A stretch of DNA of 64,000 bases from Micromonospora sp. WMMD1102 (lineage in GTDB: Bacteria; Actinomycetota; Actinomycetes; Mycobacteriales; Micromonosporaceae). Below, in pieces: positions 56,234 to 64,000 of the stretch (positions are counted from its first letter, which is position 1; every line of letters starts with the position of its first letter). The stretch is from contig NZ_JARUBN010000001.1 of NCBI RefSeq assembly GCF_029626265.1, forward strand, positions 5,645,001 through 5,709,000. Direction: 5' to 3'. A program made the position numbers and the translations under genes. Below the pieces are notes generated by a model that ran no database searches, was not told the DNA's origin, and was given only the letters and a program-made list of their open reading frames with translations.

Positions 56234-56995
56234 ATGACTGGACGAGCGGTGCTGGTGACGGGAGCGTCCCGGGGGATCGGACGGGCGGTGGCGACGGCGT
56301 TCGCCGCCGGTGGCGACAGGGTCGCGGTGCACCACCGCGACTCGGCCGCGCTGGCCGGGCAACTCGTGGCAGCCCTGCCCGGCGATGGGCACGTGGTGGT
56401 CCGGGCCGACCTCGCCGACCCGGACGAGGTACGCGCGATGGTCGACGACGCGGCCGACCGGCTCGGCGGACTCGACGTACTCGTGAACAACGCCGGGGTG
56501 TTCGGCAGTGCGGACGCCGGGCACCCGGTCTTCGAGTCCTCCTACGAGCAGTGGCAGCAGCAGTGGCGCCGTACCCTCGACGTCAACCTGCTCGGCGCGG
56601 CCAACACCATGTGGTGCGCGGCGAGGCACCTGCGGGACCGGGGCGGCCGGATCGTCAACGTCTCGTCCCGGGGCGCGTTCCGGGGTGAGCCGACCCAGCC
56701 GGCGTACGGCGCCAGCAAGGCCGGGCTGAACGCGCTCGGCCAGTCCCTCGCGGTGGCCCTCGCCCCGTACGGCATCGCGGTCGCCACCGTCGCGCCCGGC
56801 TTCGTCGAGACCGACATGACGAACGAGCACCTCAGGGCGCCGCGCGGCGACGCGATCCGGGCGCAGAGCCCGTTCAACCGGGTGGCCCGGCCGGCGGAGA
56901 TCGCCGCCGCCGTGCACTGGCTGGCCTCGCCCGAGGCGGAGTGGGCCTCCGGCACCATCGTGGACCTCAACGGCGCCTCCTACCTGCGCACCTGA
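56234..56995 (+). CDS. Short-chain dehydrogenase/reductase (SDR)
   Basis: 253 residues. AVLVTGASRGIGRAVATAFA is the NAD(P)-binding TGxxxGxG loop, LDVLVNNAGVFGSADAG the NNAG motif, and IVNVSSRGAFRGEPTQPAYG with ASKAGLNALGQSLAVAL the Ser-Tyr-x-x-x-Lys catalytic set. VATVAPGFVETDMTNEHL and ASGTIVDLNGASYLRT end it in the classical way. The substrate cannot be told. Divergent from the HIT gene, and followed 72 bp later by the GH3 gene. Confidence 0.9.
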   Translation: MTGRAVLVTGASRGIGRAVATAFAAGGDRVAVHHRDSAALAGQLVAALPGDGHVVVRADLADPDEVRAMVDDAADRLGGLDVLVNNAGVFGSADAGHPVFESSYEQWQQQWRRTLDVNLLGAANTMWCAARHLRDRGGRIVNVSSRGAFRGEPTQPAYGASKAGLNALGQSLAVALAPYGIAVATVAPGFVETDMTNEHLRAPRGDAIRAQSPFNRVARPAEIAAAVHWLASPEAEWASGTIVDLNGASYLRT

Positions 56996-57067
56996 GCCGG
57001 CGGCCGGTGAGCGAGGCTGACGACTGGCAGGATGATCGATATCCGGCCGGGCGGAAGGGGCGCGACG

Positions 57068-59629
57068 ATGACTGTGGATCGGCGGGACGGGAAGACGACC
57101 GGCGAGGACGGGACGACGGCACACCCGGACGGGCCGACGGTCGGGGACAGGGCGACGGCCGGCGGGGACGAGGCGGTGCTGGAGCGGGCGCTCGCCGCGC
57201 TCGACCTGGAGACCCGGGTACGGCTGCTCTCCGGTCAGGACTTCTGGACCCTGCCGGCGGTACCCGGGATCGGGCTCGGCACGCTCGTGATGTCGGACGG
57301 CCCGATCGGGGTACGCGGCGTCCGCTGGGCCCCGGACAACCCGTCGATCGCCCTGCCCAGCCCGACCGCGCTGGCCGCCACCTGGGATCCCGAGCTGGCC
57401 CGGCAGGCCGGCCGGGTGCTCGGCGCCGAGTGCCGGCGCAACGGCATCCACCTGCTCCTCGCCCCCACCGTCAACCTGCACCGCAGCCCGCTCGGCGGCC
57501 GGCACTTCGAGTGCTATTCCGAGGACCCGCTGCTCACCGCCGAGATCGGCGTCGGCTACGTCACCGGAGTGCAGGATCTCGGTGTCGGGGCCACGGTCAA
57601 GCACCTGGTCGCCAACGACTCGGAGACGGAGCGGATGACCGTGGACGTCCGGGTCTCCGAGCGGGCGCTCCGGGAGGTCTACCTCTATCCGTTCGAGCGG
57701 ATCGTCGCCGCCGGGGTCTGGGCGGTGATGGCGGCGTACAACGGGGTGAACGGTCACACCATGACCGAGCACGCCGGGCTGCTGCGGGACCTGCTCAAGC
57801 GGGAGTGGGGCTTCGACGGGGTGGTGGTCTCCGACTGGACGGCGGCGCGGAGCACCGGGGCGTCCGCGAACGCCGGGCTCGACGTGGTGATGCCGGCCGT
57901 CGGCGATCCGTGGGGCGCCGCGCTGGTCGCCGCCGTCCGCGCCGGCACCGTCGCCGAGGCGGAGGTGGCCGACAAGGTACGCCGGGTGCTCCGGCTCGCC
58001 GGCCGGGCCGGGCTGCTCGACGGCGTACCTCCGGCGGTGGACCCGGCCGACCTGCCGCGCCCGCCGGACGGCGCCGCCGTGGCGCACGCGGTCGCGGTCA
58101 ACTCCTTCGTGCTGGCCCGCAACGACGGCGACCTGCTGCCGCTCGACCCCGGCCGGCTGCGCCGGGTCGCGGTGCTCGGCGCGCTCGCCGACGACGCCCG
58201 GATCCAGGGCGGCGGCAGTGCGCTGGTCTCGCCGCCGCACGCGATCTCGCCGCTCGCCGGGTTGACCGCCGCGCTCCCGGACACCGAACTCGGGTACGCG
58301 GTCGGCGCCGACCCCCGGCTCCGGCTGCCGGCCGCCGGTGGTGTCGCCTGGACCCCGATCACCGCGACGCTGCGCGACGTCGACGGGCGGGCGCGCTACT
58401 CGACGGAGCTGGACCGGGCCACCGTGCGCTGGATGGGCGAGCTGCCCGAGGGGATGCCGCCGGCGGAGCTGGCCAGCATCGAACTGCGCGCCGTGCACAC
58501 ACCGCGCGGCAGCGGCACCGCCCGGCTCTCCGTCGAGGGCTTCGGATTCCTCACCCTCACCGTGGACGGTGCCGAACTCTTCGCCGGCCCGCTCGCCGAC
58601 CCGGCCGAGGAGCCCGGAACCGTATTCCGAGGCACCGTCGAGCGCCGGTTCGAGATCCCGGTCCGGGCCGGCGAGCCGGTCGAGGTGCTGCTGCGCCGGC
58701 GGTTCGTCGACGGCGACCATCCGGGCTTCGTGTCGGTCACCCTCGGACACGCCGAGCCGCCCGCCGCCGCCGGGGAGTCCCTGCCGGAGACGTTGCCCGA
58801 CGAGGAATCCCTGGCGGAGGCCCTGCTCGACGAGGCGGTCCGGCTGGCCGCCGGGGCCGACGTCGCGGTGGTGGTGGTCGGCACCACCGAGGAGGTCGAG
58901 TCGGAGGGGTTCGACCGGAGCACGCTGGCGCTGCCCGGCCGGCAGGACGAACTGGTCCGCCGGGTGGCGGCGGCCAATCCCCGTACGGTGGTGGTGGTCA
59001 ACGCCGGCTCACCGGTGCTGATGCCCTGGGCGGACGAGGTGGCGGCGATCCTGCTGACCTGGTTTCCCGGTCAGGAGGCCGGGGCGGCGCTCGCCGACGT
59101 ACTGCGGGGGCGGGCGGAACCGGGCGGACGGCTGCCGACCACCTGGCCGCGCCGGCCCGAGGACTGCCCGGCGCTGCCCACCACCCCGGTCGACGGGGTG
59201 CTCGACTACTCCGACGGGGTCTTCGTCGGCTACCGGGGCTGGCGGGCCGAGCCGCTCTTCCCGTTCGGGCACGGGCTCGGCTACACCGACTGGGCGTACG
59301 AGTCCCTGACGGTGGACGAGGCGGCGGAGGGGCCGGTCGCGGTGGTCACCGTCCGGAACACCGGCCACCGGCCGGGCCGCGAGGTGGTGCAGGTGTACGT
59401 CGGCCCGGAGGTCGCCGACCCGGAGCGTCCGGTCCGCTGGCTGGCCGGCTTCGCCGCTGCCACCGCCGCTCCCGGCGAGACGGTGACGGTCCGGGTGCCG
59501 TTGCCGGAGCGCACCTTCCAGGTCTGGGAGCCGGACGGCTGGCGGACCCGCACCGGCCGGTACCGGGTCGAGGCGGCGCACAGCCTCGGCGACCTGCGCC
59601 GGAGCGCCACCGTCGACCTCGATTCCTGA
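57068..59629 (+). CDS. Glycoside hydrolase family 3 (beta-glucosidase-like) with PA14-like insert
   Basis: 853 residues, ATG 57068 after GGAAGGGG. The GH3 N-terminal barrel (about 40-330) has IGLGTLVMSDGPIGVRGVRW, LGAECRRNGIHLLLAPTVNL and HLVANDSETERMTVDV. The nucleophile Asp is in FDGVVVSDWTAARSTGAS. A beta-rich PA14-like insert (about 400-570: GTARLSVEGFGFLTLTVDGA) interrupts the second domain (about 570-720, with VVVGTTEEVESEGFDRSTLA). The fibronectin-III-like ending is VTVRNTGHRPGREVVQVYVG. No signal peptide, so probably intracellular. It hydrolyses beta-glucosides or similar. Confidence 0.9.
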   Translation: MTVDRRDGKTTGEDGTTAHPDGPTVGDRATAGGDEAVLERALAALDLETRVRLLSGQDFWTLPAVPGIGLGTLVMSDGPIGVRGVRWAPDNPSIALPSPTALAATWDPELARQAGRVLGAECRRNGIHLLLAPTVNLHRSPLGGRHFECYSEDPLLTAEIGVGYVTGVQDLGVGATVKHLVANDSETERMTVDVRVSERALREVYLYPFERIVAAGVWAVMAAYNGVNGHTMTEHAGLLRDLLKREWGFDGVVVSDWTAARSTGASANAGLDVVMPAVGDPWGAALVAAVRAGTVAEAEVADKVRRVLRLAGRAGLLDGVPPAVDPADLPRPPDGAAVAHAVAVNSFVLARNDGDLLPLDPGRLRRVAVLGALADDARIQGGGSALVSPPHAISPLAGLTAALPDTELGYAVGADPRLRLPAAGGVAWTPITATLRDVDGRARYSTELDRATVRWMGELPEGMPPAELASIELRAVHTPRGSGTARLSVEGFGFLTLTVDGAELFAGPLADPAEEPGTVFRGTVERRFEIPVRAGEPVEVLLRRRFVDGDHPGFVSVTLGHAEPPAAAGESLPETLPDEESLAEALLDEAVRLAAGADVAVVVVGTTEEVESEGFDRSTLALPGRQDELVRRVAAANPRTVVVVNAGSPVLMPWADEVAAILLTWFPGQEAGAALADVLRGRAEPGGRLPTTWPRRPEDCPALPTTPVDGVLDYSDGVFVGYRGWRAEPLFPFGHGLGYTDWAYESLTVDEAAEGPVAVVTVRNTGHRPGREVVQVYVGPEVADPERPVRWLAGFAAATAAPGETVTVRVPLPERTFQVWEPDGWRTRTGRYRVEAAHSLGDLRRSATVDLDS

Positions 59630-59640
59630 CAGATCCACGC

Positions 59641-59779
59641 CACCAGCGGCCGAGCCGGTCGCCAGCAACCGGGCCAGGTCACCGACAACCGAACCGGGTC
59701 ACCAGCGGCCGAGCCGAGGCAGAGCCTCGTCACCAGCCGTCGAGCCAAGGCAGAAGCCTCGTCACCAGCGGCCGAGCCG
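59641..59779 (+). repeat. Degenerate repeats derived from the rsmE 3' end
   Basis: Four imperfect copies of CACCAGCGGCCGAGCCG start at 59641, 59700, 59731 and 59763. The last overlaps the rsmE stop codon region (antisense). Short hairpins GAGGC-AGA-GCCTC separate some copies. The spacings are 59, 31 and 32 bp. This fills the gap between the convergent GH3 and rsmE genes and may act as a terminator region. Confidence 0.6.
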
Positions 59780-60505
59780 GGCCGAGAGTACGGCCAGTGC
59801 GGCGACTCCGGCGGTGGAGGTACGCAGCACCTCGGGGCCGAGCCGGACCGGTACGGCACCGGCCGAGGCGAGCGCCGCCAGCTCGGTCGGCGACACCCCG
59901 CCCTCGGGGCCGACCACCAGCACGATGTCGCCGGTCGACGGCAGTTCGGCGGAGCCGAGCCGGTCCACCGCCTCCTCGTGCAGCACGAAACCGGCCGTCG
60001 CGGCGGCGATCCGCCGGGCCAGCGCCCGGGTCGACTCGTCCGGCGCCTGCGCCGATCCGGCGACGGCCGGCAGCCAGGGCCGGCGGGCCTGCTTGGCCGC
60101 CTCGCGGGCGGTCGCCACCCAGCGGTCCCGGGCCCGGACGCCCCGGTCGCCGCGCCACTGCACCACCGAGCGTTCGGCCGCCCAGGGCACGATCTCGTCC
60201 ACCCCGACCTCGGTCATCGCCTGCACGGCGAGTTCGGCCCGGTCTCCCTTGGCGATGCCCTGCACCACCACCAGGCGCGGGTCGGGCGGCTCGGCGTAGC
60301 GGCGGGCGGTGACCCTGCCGGTCAGGGTGCCCCGGCCGACGGCGGTGACCACGGCGGTGACGGTGCCGCCGCGCCCGTCGGCGAGCAGCAGCTCCTCGCC
60401 GGTACGCAGCCGCTGCACCGTCACGGCGTGGTGCCCCTCCGGCCCGTCGAGGGTGACGGAGTCGCCCGGCGGCAGCGACTCGACCAGGAACAGCGGCGCA
60501 CTCAC
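59762..60505 (-). CDS. rsmE: 16S rRNA m3U1498 methyltransferase RsmE
   Basis: 247 residues. The N-terminal PUA-like region (VTLDGPEGHHAVTVQRLRTG) leads to a SPOUT-type trefoil-knot domain: LVVVQGIAKGDRAELAVQAM, RDRWVATAREAAKQARRPWL and IVLVVGPEGGVSPTELAALA, then VPVRLGPEVLRTSTAGVAAL. It methylates U1498 of 16S rRNA. It lies directly after dnaJ in the conserved hrcA-dnaJ-rsmE order. Confidence 0.95.
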   Translation of the reverse strand: MSAPLFLVESLPPGDSVTLDGPEGHHAVTVQRLRTGEELLLADGRGGTVTAVVTAVGRGTLTGRVTARRYAEPPDPRLVVVQGIAKGDRAELAVQAMTEVGVDEIVPWAAERSVVQWRGDRGVRARDRWVATAREAAKQARRPWLPAVAGSAQAPDESTRALARRIAAATAGFVLHEEAVDRLGSAELPSTGDIVLVVGPEGGVSPTELAALASAGAVPVRLGPEVLRTSTAGVAALAVLSARLGRW

Positions 60506-60551
60506 GGCGAGCAGGTTAACCGGTCACCGGCCCGGGGTGGCACGGCGCGGG

Positions 60552-61706
60552 TCAGCCGTGGCCGTTGAAGGCGTCCCGCATCCGGGAGAAGAAGCCGCCC
60601 TGCTTGGTCAGCTCGGCAACCTCCTCGCCCCGGGTCTTGGCGAACTCGCGCAGCATCCGCTCCTGGTCGGCGTCGAGCTTGGTCGGGGTACGCACGTCGA
60701 GGTGCACGTAGAGGTCGCCCCGGCCGGCACCGCGCAGGTGCGGCACGCCCCGGGCCCGCAGCCGCAGCGTCGAGCCCGGCTGGGTGCCCGGCTTGACGTC
60801 GACCGGTTCCTCGCTGTCCAGCGTCTTGATGGTCAGCCGGGTGCCGAGCGCGGCGGCGGTCATCGGCACCGTGACCCGGCAGTGCAGGTCGTCGCCCTTG
60901 CGGGAGTAGACGTCGTGCGGCCGCTCGTGGATCTCCACGTAGAGGTCGCCGGCCGTACCGCCGCCGGGGCCGACCTCGCCCTGCTGGGCCAGCCGGATCC
61001 GCATGCCGTCCTCGACCCCGGCCGGGATCTTGACGGTCAGCGAGCGGCGGGTGCGCACCCGGCCGTCACCGGCGCAGGTCGGGCAGGGGTGCGGGATGAC
61101 CGTGCCGTACCCCTGGCAGACGGTGCACGGCCGGGACGAGACGACCTGGCCGAGGAAGGTGCGCTGCACCGACTGCACCTCGCCGCGCCCGCCGCACGCC
61201 TCGCAGGTGGCCAGGTGGGTGCCGGGTGCCGTGCCTGCGCCGGTGCAGGTGGTGCAGAGCACGGCCGTGTCCACCGTGATCGGCGCCTCCACCCCGAACG
61301 CGGTCTCCGGCAGGTCGAGTTCGAGCCGCAGGATCGCGTCGGCACCGGGCCGGGTGCGCGGACGCGGGCCCCGGGAGCCGCCGGCCGCCCCGAAGAAGGC
61401 GTCCATGATGTCCTGGAAGCCGACGAAGGGGCCGCCCGCACCGCCGGGACCGGCACCGGGTCCGCCACCGGGGGCCAGCGGGTCACCGCCGAGGTCGACG
61501 ATCTGCCGCTTCTGGTCGTCCGAGAGGACCTCGTACGCGGCGTTGATGTCCTTGAACTTCTCGTGTGCCTCCGGATCCGGATTCACGTCCGGGTGGTACT
61601 GCCGCGCCAACCTGCGGTAGGCGCGCTTGATGTCGTCGTCGGAGGCGTCCCGGCTGACGCCGAGAATCCCGTAGTAGTCCTTGGCCACTGCGTTCCGTGT
61701 CCTCAT
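60552..61706 (-). CDS. dnaJ: Chaperone DnaJ (Hsp40)
   Basis: 384 residues from ATG 61706 (GTG 61688 is an alternative). The J domain is [20 protein letters not shown] with the HPD motif in [11 protein letters not shown] Gly-rich region follows ([13 protein letters not shown]). The zinc-finger domain has four CxxCxGxG units ([32 protein letters not shown]). The C-terminal substrate-binding domain ends [13 protein letters not shown]. It stimulates DnaK ATPase. Coupled with hrcA upstream; this is the DnaJ2-type locus of actinobacteria, away from dnaK-grpE. Confidence 0.95.
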   Translation of the reverse strand: MRTRNAVAKDYYGILGVSRDASDDDIKRAYRRLARQYHPDVNPDPEAHEKFKDINAAYEVLSDDQKRQIVDLGGDPLAPGGGPGAGPGGAGGPFVGFQDIMDAFFGAAGGSRGPRPRTRPGADAILRLELDLPETAFGVEAPITVDTAVLCTTCTGAGTAPGTHLATCEACGGRGEVQSVQRTFLGQVVSSRPCTVCQGYGTVIPHPCPTCAGDGRVRTRRSLTVKIPAGVEDGMRIRLAQQGEVGPGGGTAGDLYVEIHERPHDVYSRKGDDLHCRVTVPMTAAALGTRLTIKTLDSEEPVDVKPGTQPGSTLRLRARGVPHLRGAGRGDLYVHLDVRTPTKLDADQERMLREFAKTRGEEVAELTKQGGFFSRMRDAFNGHG

Positions 61707-61753
61707 GTCTGTCTCGCGTACCGTCCGCCGGTCGTCAGGGTGAGCTGTGGTGG

Positions 61754-62776
61754 TCAGTTCTGCGCCAGCACGTCGCCGACGTAGCGTGCCACGGCCCGCA
61801 CCGTGGCGATGGTGCCCGGATAGTCCATCCGGGTGGGCCCCAACACGCCGAGTCCGCCGACGATGGTCGCACCCGGACCGTATCCGGTGCTGACCACCGA
61901 GGTGCCCCGGAGGTTGTCGATCTCGTTCTCGTCGCCGATCCGCACCTGGAGGGTGTTCGGCTCCACCTCGCCGATCAGCTTGAGCAGGATGACCTCCTCC
62001 TCGAGGGCCTCGAGGATCGGTCGCAGCGAGCCCTGGAAGTCGAGCAGCCCGCCCCGGGTCAGGTTCGCGGTGCCGGCCAGGGCGAGCCGCTCCTCGTGCC
62101 GCTCGACAAGGGTTTCCAGCAGCACCGTGGCGAGCGTGGTCATCGCCGGGCGGAGCCCGGGGACGACCTCGTCGACGAGTGCCTGGACCAGCGGCGGGGT
62201 GTCGGCGAGCTTCTTGCCGGCGAGCTGCTCGTTGATCAGCCGGCGTAGGTCGGTCACGTCGTCGGCGGTGATCGGCGCCGGCAGCTCGACCAGCCGCTGC
62301 TCGACCCGGCCGGTGTCGGCGATCATGACCAGCATCAGCCGGGTGGTGGAGATCGGCACCAGTTCCAGGTGCCGGACGGCGGAGCGGGCCAGGCTCGGGT
62401 ACTGCACCACGGCCACCTGCCGGGTGAGCTGGGCGAGCAGCCGGACCGTACGGTGCACCACGTCGTCGAGGTCCACCGCGCCGACCAGGAACCGCTCGAT
62501 CGCCCGGCGCTCGGCCGGGGTCAGCGGCTTGACCCGGGAGAGCCGGTCCACGAAGAGCCGGTAGCCACGGTCGGTGGGAACCCGACCGGCACTTGTGTGC
62601 GGCTGCCGGATGTAGCCCTCCTCCTCCAGCACGGCCATGTCGTTGCGGACGGTGGCCGGGGAGACCCCGAGCTGGTGACGCTCGACAAGTGCCTTGCTGC
62701 CGACCGGTTCCTGGGTGGCGACGTAGTCCTCCACGATCGCGCGCAGCACGTCGAGCTTGCGGTCGTCGAGACCCAT
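61754..62776 (-). CDS. hrcA: Heat-shock repressor HrcA
   Basis: 340 residues. ATG 62776 lies just after GGGAGG. The winged helix-turn-helix is [20 protein letters not shown], then [20 protein letters not shown] and [20 protein letters not shown]. The GAF-like core and C-terminal block ([40 protein letters not shown]) are standard. HrcA represses groE/dnaK-type operons through CIRCE. A CIRCE copy 76 bp upstream indicates autoregulation. Confidence 0.96.
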   Translation of the reverse strand: MGLDDRKLDVLRAIVEDYVATQEPVGSKALVERHQLGVSPATVRNDMAVLEEEGYIRQPHTSAGRVPTDRGYRLFVDRLSRVKPLTPAERRAIERFLVGAVDLDDVVHRTVRLLAQLTRQVAVVQYPSLARSAVRHLELVPISTTRLMLVMIADTGRVEQRLVELPAPITADDVTDLRRLINEQLAGKKLADTPPLVQALVDEVVPGLRPAMTTLATVLLETLVERHEERLALAGTANLTRGGLLDFQGSLRPILEALEEEVILLKLIGEVEPNTLQVRIGDENEIDNLRGTSVVSTGYGPGATIVGGLGVLGPTRMDYPGTIATVRAVARYVGDVLAQN

Positions 62777-62851
62777 CCTCACCTCCCTGCGACGTCCGGC
62801 CCCGGCTGGGCGAAACGACCGGGGCGACCACGACGGTCGGGCCAGGCTTGC

Positions 62852-62878
62852 CTGGCACTCGACTGTAGCGAGTGCCAG
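62852..62878. promoter_or_regulatory. CIRCE operator of the hrcA-dnaJ operon
   Basis: Inverted repeat CTGGCACTC-N9-GAGTGCCAG with spacer GACTGTAGC. It agrees with the CIRCE consensus (TTAGCACTC-N9-GAGTGCTAA) in the GCACTC/GAGTGC core and 9-bp spacer, with GC-rich outer positions. It lies upstream of hrcA, so HrcA should repress its own operon. Confidence 0.9.
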
Positions 62879-63033
62879 TCTACGACCAAGGCGTACCCCG
62901 CGCGATGATCATTTGGAAGGGCTATCCGAAGCTGGACAACAGGCTTGCCAGCACACCCTACCCCGGTGCGCCTGGCGGGCACCGCCGGTCATCGTCCGGG
63001 TTCGATCGCCGGACGGCGCGAGTCCGATCGGCT

Positions 63034-63093
63034 GGACGGGTGCGGGTTCGATCCTCCGGACGGGTGCGGGTTCGACCGCGGGTGCGGGTTCGA
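63034..63093 (+). repeat. Short tandem repeats upstream of the DUF4870 gene
   Basis: GGACGGGTGCGGGTTCGA occurs at 63034-63051 and 63058-63075 (24-bp period), with a shorter copy ending at 63093. Earlier degenerate copies start near 62998. They lie in the 365-bp gap between hrcA and the DUF4870 gene, which otherwise holds only the CIRCE element and the presumed divergent promoters. Confidence 0.6.
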
Positions 63094-63141
63094 CCGGGGG
63101 GGCGGCTGGCGTCGGTTGAGCGCTGGTCCTACCGTGACCCC

Positions 63142-63918
63142 ATGACTGAACCGCCCCGCCCTCCCGGAGAATACGGCGGTCCGCCGCAGGACCCGACCAC
63201 CCCGATGAACCCGGGCCAGTACCCGCCGCCGGGCGAGGGGTATCCCCCGCCCGCCGCACCGCAGTACGGTGCGCCCGGCACGCCCCCGCCGACCTCGGGC
63301 GGCGGCACCTATCCGACGTCCGGTGGCGGCACCTACCCGACCTCAGGCGGCGGGACGTACCCGACCTCCGGTGGCGGCTACCCGCCCCAGGGCGGGAGCT
63401 ACCCACCCCCCGGTGGCGGCTACCCGCCGCCCGGTGGCCAGCCGCCCGGTTACCCGCCGTCCGGTGGCCAGCCGCCCGGCGGATACCCCGGCGCCGGCTA
63501 CCCGCCGCAGGGCGGCTACCCGCCGCAGGGCGGCTACCCGCCGCAGGGCGGCTACCCCGGCAACCCCTACGGCGCACCGGCACCGCACGGCTATGCCAAC
63601 AGCGACGAGAAGACCTGGGCCCTGATCGCGCACTTCGGCGGCATCGTGGTCGGCTTCATCGCCTCGCTCGTGGCGCTGCTCGCCAAGGGCAACGAGTCGC
63701 CGACCGTGCGCGCGCACGCGGTCGAGGCGCTCAACTTCCAGATCACCTGGGGCATCATCTCGATCGTCTCGCTCGTCGTCGGGACCTGCACCGTGGTGCT
63801 CTTCTTCCTGCCGCTGATCGCCTGGGTGGTGGTGCTGATCTTCTCGATCATCGCCGGCATGAAGGCCAACGAGGGCGTGCTGTACCGCTACCCGATGACC
63901 ATTCGCATGATCAAGTAA
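63142..63918 (+). CDS. DUF4870-domain membrane protein with Pro/Gly/Tyr-rich N-terminus
   Basis: 258 residues, ATG 63142. The first about 150 residues are low complexity with repeats of GGGTYPTS (three to four times) and GGYPPQ (several times). The C-terminal DUF4870 domain (about 155-258) starts DEKTWALIAHFGGIVVGFIA and has three membrane helices, ending SIIAGMKANEGVLYRYPMTI. The Pro-rich tail probably faces the cytoplasm and may mediate protein contacts. Function unknown. A hairpin follows. Confidence 0.9.
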   Translation: MTEPPRPPGEYGGPPQDPTTPMNPGQYPPPGEGYPPPAAPQYGAPGTPPPTSGGGTYPTSGGGTYPTSGGGTYPTSGGGYPPQGGSYPPPGGGYPPPGGQPPGYPPSGGQPPGGYPGAGYPPQGGYPPQGGYPPQGGYPGNPYGAPAPHGYANSDEKTWALIAHFGGIVVGFIASLVALLAKGNESPTVRAHAVEALNFQITWGIISIVSLVVGTCTVVLFFLPLIAWVVVLIFSIIAGMKANEGVLYRYPMTIRMIK

Positions 63919-63933
63919 TTCCCGAGCCACGAC

Positions 63934-63965
63934 GATGGCCCGTGCCGCACCCGGCGCGGGCCATC
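63934..63965 (+). terminator. Hairpin terminator after the DUF4870 gene
   Basis: Stem GATGGCCCGTGCC (63934-63946) / GGCGCGGGCCATC (63953-63965) with one G-T pair and a 6-base loop; 15 bases after the stop codon, no T tract. Confidence 0.7.
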
Positions 63966-64000
63966 GGGCTGTCAGGGCAGCAGGTCGCGGACGACGGCGT

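Noticed and set aside
59641..59779. Possible small RNA gene in the GH3/rsmE gap
   Set aside because: The short hairpins are explained by the duplicated rsmE end; no promoter or conserved fold could be supported.
63296..63560. Periodic repeats considered as a CRISPR array
   Set aside because: They encode in-frame Gly/Pro/Tyr/Thr repeats without unique spacers of constant length; no cas genes are present in the window.

Overview
The window is high-GC actinobacterial DNA. Gene content and order point to Micromonosporaceae (Micromonospora/Plantactinospora-like). The evidence is GC-rich third codon positions, frequent GTG starts, stop/start overlaps of the ATGA and GTGA type, several Pkn-type Ser/Thr kinases, and the conserved actinobacterial housekeeping run hrcA-dnaJ-rsmE-HIT-phoH-ybeY-corC-cdd-like-era ... 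recO-uppS, all on the minus strand in the right-hand third. The genus assignment is inference.

Layout. 1-630: end of a sigma-70-like factor and a small overlapping partner gene. 755-5960: a decayed mobile-element scar with a TPR-gene fragment, two pieces of one Tn3-family transposase in opposite orientation, a DUF2637-like remnant, a 3'-half tRNA-Arg (attachment-site-like), a truncated DUF3800 gene, a broken GNAT-like gene, and an IS4-family element inserted in a hypothetical gene. 6.2-9.5 kb: secreted protein, membrane protein, XRE regulator, aldo/keto reductase. 9.6-19.6 kb: a probable defence island, read on the minus strand as hsdM-hsdS-AAA ATPase-DUF4276-hsdR with every junction overlapping, followed by a Ser/Thr kinase with TPR-like repeats.

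19.8-31.2 kb: metabolic and regulatory genes. These are an acyl-CoA dehydrogenase, a PLP enzyme, an aldo/keto reductase divergent from a TetR regulator with two operator-like palindromes, a class A beta-lactamase-like protein with a lipoprotein, and a small-peptide/sigma-like/PAS-GGDEF-EAL operon. 31.2-34.3 kb: TPP riboswitch followed by a YkoEDC-type ECF transporter. 34.4-42.2 kb: a six-gene minus-strand operon of FAD protein, membrane protein, FHA protein, kinase, CPA2 antiporter and transmembrane kinase. 42.4-64 kb: the housekeeping run with interspersed surface and metabolic genes (DUF4097 lipoprotein, acyltransferase, MOSC, epimerase, serine hydrolase, SDR, GH3 glycosidase, DUF4870).

The two most notable items are a 357-residue intein in PhoH with the features of a class 3 (WCT) intein plus a LAGLIDADG endonuclease, and an AAA-ATPase/TOPRIM-like pair embedded between hsdS and hsdR of a type I restriction-modification operon. 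All functions are read from sequence motifs only; no database search was possible.
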